From: Anaerolineae bacterium CG2_30_64_16
GTDB taxonomy: Bacteria; Chloroflexota; Anaerolineae; CG2-30-64-16
DNA: 10,544 bases
Assembly: GCA_001871755.1 (NCBI GenBank)
Contig: MNXL01000247.1
Coordinates: forward strand, 1-10,544
Direction of reading: 5' to 3'
Positions 6,185 to 10,544 of this stretch are shown in pieces; position 1 is the stretch's first letter, and each line of letters begins with the position of its first letter. The translations under genes and the position numbers were made by a program. Under the pieces are notes generated by a model. The model was not told the origin of the DNA. It saw only the letters and a program-made list of their open reading frames with translations, and ran no database searches.

Positions 6185-7654
6185 TCAGGCGGTATGTTTC
6201 TCGACAAATGCCTGCAATTGCCTGACTGTTGCCGCATCCAGCGGCGGGTCCGCGTGCGCCGCCACCAACTTCTGCCAGCGCTGGCGGGCGCGGTCGACGG
6301 CGGAGCGTTGGCCACCCTGCATCCAGGCCTCCAACCCCGTCCGGTCGCACAGGTTTGGCTTCCAGAACTCCGTGCGGCAGCGTTTGACGGTGTGCATTTC
6401 CACCAGGAAGTTGCCACCGGGGCCGACGTTGGCGATCACGTCATAGGCCAGGGTTTCCGGGTCAACGACAATGCCCTCATGCAGGCGGCGCACCATCCCG
6501 CACATCTCGTCATCCAGCACAAACTTTTCGTAAGAGAAAGCCAGGTAGGAGGTGAGAATGCCACCCGCGTGCAGCACAAAGTCGATGCCGCTGTTGACCG
6601 TGGTCAGCAGGGCCATCATCGACTCGAAACCGGCCTGGGCATCGGGGAAGCTGGCGTCGGTCAGCGCGCCACCGCTGCGCGAAGGCAACTTGTAAAAGCG
6701 GGCTAACTGCGCGTGCGCGGCGATCATCTGCGCCAACTCCGGGCTGCCGAGGGCCAGCGCGCCAGACCGCATGTCGATGTTGGTCGAAGTCGAGCCGTAG
6801 ACCACGGGCGTGCCGGGGCTGATCAACTGGGTCAGGGCGACGCCGGCCAGCAGCTCGGCGTTTTGCAGAGTCAGCACGCCGGCCAGTGTGACCGGCCCGG
6901 TGGACCCCGCCATCGCCAGCGCGGCGATCACCAACGGCTGGCGGACCGTGGCGAATTCGACCAGCGCCTCCAGCATCTCGGAGCTGTAGCCCAACGGCGT
7001 CAGGCTGTTGATCAGGCTGATGCACACGGCCTGGCCGGCCGGGTCCTCGCCAAACAGGATGCGCGCCATCTCCATCGTGTGCTGCGCGCCCCGTTTGCCG
7101 GCCGTGCTCCCGATGAAAGGTTTGTCGGAATGGACCATATGGGCATGGAGCATCTGCACGTGTGCGGTATCCGCGTCTACGTCGCCCGGCTCGACGATCA
7201 GGTATCCGCTCAAGTCCTGGTTGGGCAGGGCGTGGGCCAGCTTGACCAGGTTGTGATAGTCGGCCATGGTCGGCGTACGCTTGCCCGTCACGCCAGCCGC
7301 AGATGGCGCGCCAGCCGCAGGTGACGCGCCACCCGCAGGTGGCGCAGCGTCAACCAGGAAGGGCGCGCCATAGGCCGGGGCAAAGACCGGCCGGCCGCCA
7401 CCCACGATCACGTTGCGCTCCGGGTTGCGGGCGTGAATGGTGAACTGCCGCGGGACGGTCGCCAGGGCCTTCAGCAGTTGGGCTTCGGTGAGGTAAACCC
7501 GGCTCCCGGCGGTCTTGACGCCATGTTTCTTGAACGTGGTGACTGCCGCCTGGTAAGGAAATTCGACACCCACGTTTTCCAGCAGTCGCATGCTGGTCCG
7601 GTGGATCTGTTCGATGCTCTCGTTTGATAAGAACGCTTGCATATTTCTGGGCAC
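6185..7654 (-). CDS. MttB-superfamily methyltransferase 1 (non-pyrrolysine) with Ala/Gly/Pro insert
   Basis: This 489-residue MttB-superfamily enzyme is predicted to demethylate a methylated amine onto a corrinoid protein. Family blocks include the N-terminal SMRLLENVGVEF segment (21-32), TPTMADYHNLVKLAHALPN (127-145), and the C-terminal GPGG (411-414) and HT (421-422) leading to CRTEFWKPNLCDR. There is no internal amber codon. Over the best-conserved stretch (391-444) it matches MttB-like protein 2 at about 24 of 54 positions, so the two are old paralogues and may differ in substrate. Residues 104-121 are three 6-residue repeats (APPAGG, ASPAAG, APSAAG) encoded by an 18-bp minisatellite, giving a longer loop than in protein 2. 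The GTG at 7654 is chosen because AAGGAG lies about seven bases upstream; the ATG at 7642 is too far from it. No corrinoid gene adjoins it, so it probably shares those at 3180 or 920. Confidence 0.9.
   Translation of the reverse strand: MPRNMQAFLSNESIEQIHRTSMRLLENVGVEFPYQAAVTTFKKHGVKTAGSRVYLTEAQLLKALATVPRQFTIHARNPERNVIVGGGRPVFAPAYGAPFLVDAAPPAGGASPAAGAPSAAGVTGKRTPTMADYHNLVKLAHALPNQDLSGYLIVEPGDVDADTAHVQMLHAHMVHSDKPFIGSTAGKRGAQHTMEMARILFGEDPAGQAVCISLINSLTPLGYSSEMLEALVEFATVRQPLVIAALAMAGSTGPVTLAGVLTLQNAELLAGVALTQLISPGTPVVYGSTSTNIDMRSGALALGSPELAQMIAAHAQLARFYKLPSRSGGALTDASFPDAQAGFESMMALLTTVNSGIDFVLHAGGILTSYLAFSYEKFVLDDEMCGMVRRLHEGIVVDPETLAYDVIANVGPGGNFLVEMHTVKRCRTEFWKPNLCDRTGLEAWMQGGQRSAVDRARQRWQKLVAAHADPPLDAATVRQLQAFVEKHTA
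7292..7345 (-). repeat. 18-bp coding minisatellite, three copies
   Basis: Three adjacent 18-base units (7292-7309, 7310-7327, 7328-7345) share the pattern GCC-A/C-CCGCAG-A/G-TG-G/A-CGC and differ at only a few bases. They lie in frame in MttB-like gene 1 and encode APPAGG, ASPAAG and APSAAG. The unit length is a multiple of three, so copy-number change keeps the frame. They fall in a loop between the VD block (101-102) and the TPTMAD block (127-132). Confidence 0.9.
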
Positions 7655-7808
7655 AGTTTGCTCCTTCGGCCCTTCGTTTCACAGGCCCTGACCAGGTGCT
7701 TTGTACGCCGCTCGGGCCGGTCTCCTGACCGTGCCCGCTACTTCCCTCCGCGATTGTGCGCCCAGCGCACATCCGCCTCACTTTTCCAGGCTCGAGAGTC
7801 ACACCTGG
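7655..7808 (-). promoter_or_regulatory. Structured leader of MttB-like gene 1 with a B12-box-like hairpin
   Basis: In the transcribed strand this 5' leader contains GTCAGGAGACCGGCC within the hairpin 7714-7736 (GGGC-A-CGGTC, loop AGGA, GACCG-GCCC). That closely resembles the conserved B12 box of cobalamin riboswitches (AGYCAGGAGACCKGCC). CCAGGTG (7802-7808) and CACCTGG (7692-7698) could form a perfect closing helix around about 117 bases, and a second hairpin lies at 7752-7773. The 5' end overlaps the last codons of the FAD oxidoreductase gene. The other conserved cobalamin-aptamer parts (the GGGAA with GGTGNNAATCC block and the CCACTG block) are not evident, so this is a candidate only. A corrinoid-dependent operon would be a sensible target. 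Confidence 0.3.
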
Positions 7809-8944
7809 AAGCGCGCCGGTCGCACGGCTGCGGCAACCGGGCTGACAACGCCCTCTGTCACCCAATCGGTGACGATTTGGCCGGTGATCGGCGCCAAACC
7901 GATGCCGGCGCCTTCGTGGCCGGTCGCCAGATAGAACCCGGGCAGGCCCTCCACCGGGCCGATCAGGGGCAGATGATCCGGGCTCCACGGCCGCAGGCCC
8001 GTGTAGCTACGGATGACGCTCACCCATGCCAGGCCGGGGATGAAGCGCACCGCGCGAGCGGCGATCGCCTGGATCACCGCCGGGGAGACCGCCCGGTCAT
8101 ACCCGACGAATTCCCGGCTGCTCCCCAGCAACATCGTCCCACTCAGGGTCAACTCCGCCACCAGCGCCACCTGCACCCCCACCGCAGCGGATTGCACAGA
8201 GGCCGCATAGCTGCCCTCGATCAACGGGCGCCGGATCAGCCCCGGCGCCCTGGCCGTCACCAGCACGTGGCCCTTGCGGGGCCGCACCGGCAACGCCTGC
8301 CCAACCGTCCGCGCCACCGCTTCGCTCCACACCCCGGCCGCGCAGACCACCGCGCCGGCCGCGATCTCCGCGCCACCGGCGACGACCCCGGTGACACGCC
8401 CATCGGCCGCCCGGCGGAGGGCCGTGACCTCAGCGCCACAGCGCAACTGCAACCCCTGCCGGCGGGCCGCCCCGAGCAGCGCCACGGTGGCCCGCATCGG
8501 ATTAACCTGGGCCTCATCGAGATAGAGGAACCCGCCGGCCAGATCGGGGGCCAGGTTCGGCTCCACAGCGCGCAACCCTGCGTTGTCCAGCTCCTCACAT
8601 CGCACGTCGGCCGCAGCCAGGGCCGCGGCTTTGCGCCGGTTGCCCTCCAGGCTCTCGGCGTTCTCCACTACCACGATGGAGCCGCGCTGGACGTACTCGC
8701 AATCCAGCTCCTCGGCCAACGCCGCCCAGGCCGCCAGGCTGGCCTGCGCCAGCGCCAGCTCCGGGCCAGGCGCCTTGTCGCACAGTAGCAGCAGTCCGTC
8801 GCAAGAGCGAGAGGCGCCGCTGGCCGGAAAGTCCCGCTCCACCAGACACACGTCGAGCCCCGCTGTGCACAGATAGTATGCGCACGCTGCGCCGACGATC
8901 CCCCCGCCAACAACCACCACATCCACGCAAGCTGACCCGTCCAT
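7799..8944 (-). CDS. FAD-dependent oxidoreductase, DAO family (sarcosine/D-amino acid dehydrogenase-like)
   Basis: This 381-residue flavoprotein belongs to the DAO superfamily. Its N-terminus has the dinucleotide-binding VDVVVVGGGIVGAACAYYL (residues 7-25; GGGIVG at 13-18) and the acidic strand end VERDFPASGAS (35-45). The C-terminus has the typical GLRPWSPDHLPLIGPVEG and LATGHEGAGIGLAPITG blocks that close the FAD site. Relatives oxidise N-methylated or D-amino acids such as sarcosine, dimethylglycine or proline. Beside amine methyltransferases it may process the demethylated amine product (inference). The ATG at 8944 is chosen because upstream residues derive from simple repeats. A GGGGAG lies directly before it with almost no spacing, so the start is not certain; a GTG seven codons downstream is an alternative. 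No electron-transfer partner is visible. Confidence 0.87.
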   Translation of the reverse strand: MDGSACVDVVVVGGGIVGAACAYYLCTAGLDVCLVERDFPASGASRSCDGLLLLCDKAPGPELALAQASLAAWAALAEELDCEYVQRGSIVVVENAESLEGNRRKAAALAAADVRCEELDNAGLRAVEPNLAPDLAGGFLYLDEAQVNPMRATVALLGAARRQGLQLRCGAEVTALRRAADGRVTGVVAGGAEIAAGAVVCAAGVWSEAVARTVGQALPVRPRKGHVLVTARAPGLIRRPLIEGSYAASVQSAAVGVQVALVAELTLSGTMLLGSSREFVGYDRAVSPAVIQAIAARAVRFIPGLAWVSVIRSYTGLRPWSPDHLPLIGPVEGLPGFYLATGHEGAGIGLAPITGQIVTDWVTEGVVSPVAAAVRPARFQV

Positions 8945-9157
8945 CTCCCCAATACCCAATCCCCAACACCGTATCCCCTCAATAGGTAGGGGCAGTGCCT
9001 TGCGCCTGCCCACGCGGGCGACCGCAAGGGATCGCCCCTACCCCGGATTATTGAGAGGATACCCCAATACCTAATCCCCAATCCCCAATTCCCAATCCCT
9101 CCCATGTCCCCGCGCCCAAAGCTGCCCCCTGCCTCCTACTCCCTACTCCCGGTCTCG
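8945..9157. repeat. Intergenic simple-repeat region of G-rich TTGGGGAT-like units
   Basis: No gene lies in these 213 bases between the two flavin oxidoreductases. On the plus strand it consists of degenerate runs such as CCCAATACCCAATCCCCAAC (8948-8967), CCCAATACCTAATCCCCAAT (9063-9082) and CCTCCTACTCCCTACTCCC (9129-9147), split by a palindromic element. The transcribed strand is G-rich (TTGGGGATTGGGGATTAGG), with several GGGG runs that could form a quadruplex. Such degenerate intergenic repeats probably arise by slippage. No promoter is evident. Confidence 0.75.
8971..9062. repeat. Long imperfect palindromic element (MITE-like or repeat-derived hairpin)
   Basis: The outer arms GTATCCCCTCAATA (8971-8984) and TATTGAGAGGATAC (9049-9062) pair with one mismatch. 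The inner arms 8985-9011 (GGTAGGGGC and CCTTGCG blocks) and 9016-9042 match at about 21 of 27 positions around the 4-base loop ACGC. The whole 92-bp element can fold as one hairpin and carries no coding sequence. It sits inside simple repeats, as expected of a mobile non-coding palindrome. Family and mobility cannot be shown from one copy. Confidence 0.75.
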
Positions 9158-10162
9158 CTAATGCCGGCCGCGCAAGAAGCTGTCACCCTCCGACACGACC
9201 CCCTCCGCGTAGCGAGTTGGGCGCAGGGGGTTGTCCTGTGGCGCCAATTCGCCGGTCACCAATTGGGCGATCCGCCGGCCGGCTTCCGGGGCCAGCATCA
9301 CCCCGGCCCAGTAGCCACAGTTCAAGTAGAAGCCCGGCGCCTCGGGCGCCGGCCCGATCAGCGGCTGATCGTCCGGGGTGTAGACATATTGCCCCGCGCT
9401 GAGTTGAAGGTCGGCCGCCTTCAGCCCGGCGGCCACCTGTTCCCAGAACGGCGTGAGCGGGATCAGCTTCTCCAGGACGACGGCCGGGAAATCCCAATCG
9501 GTCGGCAAGCGCTCCGCGGGCTCGCCGGCCGGCTCATCGGGATCCACCCAGGCCATGTAAGCCCCGCCCGTTTCAGGCCGCCAGTACGCGTTGCGCACCA
9601 GGTCAATGACCAGCGGCGCGTCCTGGGGGATCAACGGGTGGGGCGCCACAAAGACCTTTTGCCGACGCACGGGCTGCAACGGCAGATCGAGGCCGGCCAT
9701 ACGGCCAACCGGCCCGGCAAACGGCCCGGCCGCGTTCACCGCCACCCGGGTCGCGATGGCGCCCCGTTCGGTCTCCACACCACAGACCCCCTGGGCATCG
9801 CGCAAGATGCCCGTGGCCCTCGTGCGCAACAGACAGCGCGCGCGGCTGCCTTTGGCAAAACCCTGCGTCGCTTCATGGCTGGAAAACCAGCCATCCCGCT
9901 GCCGAAAGGTGGCGGCCACGACCCGGTCCGAGATGTAGGGGAAGCGCGCTCGCACCTCAGCGCCGGTGAGGTACTCGGAATCGGTCACGCCGAGCGCGTG
10001 ATGCTGGGTCACGGCGCGCCGGAGCTGGTCGACCATCCCGGCATCATCGGTGATGAAGAGATATCCCCCGTGATGCAGCGAGATCTCGTAGCCCGGGATG
10101 CCGATGACCTCAGCGAAGTTCTCCCAGACCTCGATGCTGGCCCGCGCCATGATGGCGATCAC
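9158..10162 (-). CDS. N-terminally truncated FAD-dependent oxidoreductase, DAO family (probable 5'-deleted pseudogene)
   Basis: This 334-residue frame matches DAO/sarcosine oxidase beta-like proteins from the helix after the FAD motif (ARASIEVWENFAEVIG) and the HHGGYLFIT block to the C-terminal YTPDDQPLIGPAPEAPGFYLNCGYWAGVMLAPEAG region. The roughly 60 N-terminal residues with the GxGxxG dinucleotide-binding fold are missing. An in-frame TGA stands two codons before the GTG at 10162, and no upstream frame encodes that fold. Without it FAD binding should fail, so I consider it a 5'-deleted remnant, though the rest of the frame is intact and codon use looks normal. An AGAGAG before the GTG could serve as a ribosome binding site; an ATG lies at 10150. 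Its full-length ancestor probably paralleled the intact FAD gene downstream. Confidence 0.8.
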   Translation of the reverse strand: MIAIMARASIEVWENFAEVIGIPGYEISLHHGGYLFITDDAGMVDQLRRAVTQHHALGVTDSEYLTGAEVRARFPYISDRVVAATFRQRDGWFSSHEATQGFAKGSRARCLLRTRATGILRDAQGVCGVETERGAIATRVAVNAAGPFAGPVGRMAGLDLPLQPVRRQKVFVAPHPLIPQDAPLVIDLVRNAYWRPETGGAYMAWVDPDEPAGEPAERLPTDWDFPAVVLEKLIPLTPFWEQVAAGLKAADLQLSAGQYVYTPDDQPLIGPAPEAPGFYLNCGYWAGVMLAPEAGRRIAQLVTGELAPQDNPLRPTRYAEGVVSEGDSFLRGRH

Positions 10163-10368
10163 CGGACTTCACTCTCTTCCCTCGCCACTGCGCCCCGGTC
10201 AGGGGCAGCATCTACGGCGAAGGTCTCCACGCTGCCGACCAACGCGGCCAGTGCGCTCAGGTTGACAAAAACAAAGCCGTACGCGTCATTCCCACGAACG
10301 CGGGAATCCAGGAGCCTGGACACCCGCGTTCGCGGGTGTGACTGAGCGAAGCGAAAACTGACGTGCGC
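10163..10368. other. Spacer between the HAD phosphatase and the truncated FAD gene
   Basis: No convincing gene lies here. Positions 10285-10342 are a palindromic repeat. The remaining stretch (10163-10284) has a short open frame on the minus strand that ends in a TGA overlapping the GTG at 10162, without a credible start or recognisable family. The N-terminal half of the FAD gene is not found in any frame here, so this spacer marks the rearrangement point. Confidence 0.6.
10285..10342. repeat. Palindromic intergenic repeat with an ATTCCC-N8-GGGAAT core (dRS3-like)
   Basis: ATTCCC (10288-10293), ACGAACGC (10294-10301) and GGGAAT (10302-10307) give the exact ATTCCC-N8-GGGAAT layout known from dRS3-type repeats. 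A perfect 8-bp hairpin follows (CACCCGCG-TT-CGCGGGTG, 10321-10338). The two halves 10285-10310 and 10317-10342 are themselves an imperfect inverted repeat (about 21 of 26 positions) around GGAGCC. Similar repeats are scattered in many bacterial genomes and can be targets of integration. No gene content. Confidence 0.85.
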
Positions 10369-10544
10369 TCAGTAGACGACGCTGATCTCATCCAGGCTGT
10401 CCAAGATCACATCGGCGTGCGGCGCCAGGGTGGCCCGGTCGCCGGCGCCGGTCAACACCCCGACCGTCAGCCCGACCCCGGCCTGCCGCCCCATGACCAG
10501 GTCGAACGCGGTGTCACCCACCATGACCGTGTGTGCCGCGGGCA
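10369..10544 (-). CDS. HAD-superfamily phosphatase, C-terminal end only (phosphoglycolate phosphatase-like)
   Basis: Only the last 57 complete codons are inside the window; the gene continues beyond the right edge. The visible part holds HAD motif IV, MVGDTAFDLVMGRQAG, with the GDTxxD acidic pair that binds the magnesium ion. Next come GLTVGVLTGAG, typical of the last core strand, and the ADVILDSLDEI ending usual in phosphoglycolate phosphatase and pyrophosphatase PpaX-like members. The nucleophile motif DxDxT and the cap domain are outside, so the substrate cannot be stated. It points the same way as the methyltransferase cluster but is 206 bases from the next gene across a repeat, so it is probably not part of the same unit. 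Confidence 0.85.
   Translation of the reverse strand, partial: PAAHTVMVGDTAFDLVMGRQAGVGLTVGVLTGAGDRATLAPHADVILDSLDEISVVY

Noticed and set aside
7654..7670. The transcribed strand reads GCCGAAGGAGCAAACTG, resembling a conserved segment of glycine riboswitches.
   Set aside because: Only this one segment matches; the GGAGAG and CUCAGGC partner blocks are absent, and the match coincides with the ribosome binding site of MttB-like gene 1, which explains the AAGGAG.
7752..7773. Hairpin with TGTGCGC and GCGCACA arms after the intact FAD gene, considered as a terminator.
   Set aside because: No U-run follows in the transcribed direction; it is better treated as part of the structured leader.
10159..10284. 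Short minus-strand open frame ending in a TGA that overlaps the GTG of the truncated FAD gene.
   Set aside because: No ATG or supported start, no family match, and its upstream part is translated repeat sequence; it does not supply the missing FAD-binding fold.
9104..10345. Long open frame on the plus strand opposite the truncated FAD gene.
   Set aside because: It is antisense to a recognisable DAO-family frame, its composition is Arg/Gly/His-rich as expected of a GC-rich shadow, and its C-terminus translates the palindromic repeat.

Overview
The window is a GC-rich bacterial segment in which every gene I can support lies on the minus strand, so transcription runs from high to low coordinates. 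Its core (178-7654) is a one-carbon gene cluster for corrinoid-dependent demethylation of a methylated amine. It holds two MttB-superfamily methyltransferases without an in-frame amber (pyrrolysine) codon, two 213-residue corrinoid proteins, one methyltetrahydrofolate:corrinoid-type methyltransferase, a CBS-ACT sensor-like protein, a GntR/FCD regulator and a DUF1638 protein. Strong AGGAG-type ribosome binding sites precede most genes. The taxon cannot be fixed from sequence alone. The GC content, the G-rich simple repeats and the mix of anaerobic methyltransferase genes with flavin amine oxidases would suit a Chloroflexota (Anaerolineae-like) or similar anaerobe, but this is inference.

Layout in the direction of transcription: the 3' end of a HAD phosphatase (10369-10544, cut by the window edge); a 206-base spacer carrying a palindromic ATTCCC-N8-GGGAAT repeat; a DAO-family FAD oxidoreductase lacking its N-terminal dinucleotide-binding segment (9158-10162); a 213-base spacer of simple repeats with a long palindromic element; an intact FAD oxidoreductase (7799-8944); a structured leader with a B12-box-like hairpin (7655-7808); MttB-like protein 1 with an in-frame 18-bp minisatellite (6185-7654); CBS-ACT protein (5504-6160); MeTr-like methyltransferase (4551-5432); GntR regulator (3881-4513); corrinoid protein 1 (3180-3821); MttB-like protein 2 (1675-3138); corrinoid protein 2 (920-1561); DUF1638 protein (178-912); and a 16-bp tandem repeat array (1-160) that probably continues beyond the left edge.

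Proposed joint function, from family knowledge: an MttB homologue moves a methyl group from a quaternary or tertiary amine (glycine betaine-like, carnitine-like or similar; substrate unknown) to the cob(I)alamin of a corrinoid protein. The MeTr-like enzyme then passes it to tetrahydrofolate, feeding the Wood-Ljungdahl or another one-carbon route. The FAD enzymes could oxidise the less-methylated amine product (dimethylglycine- or sarcosine-like). No reductive activase (RamA-like) and no amine transporter is visible, so the set is incomplete here.
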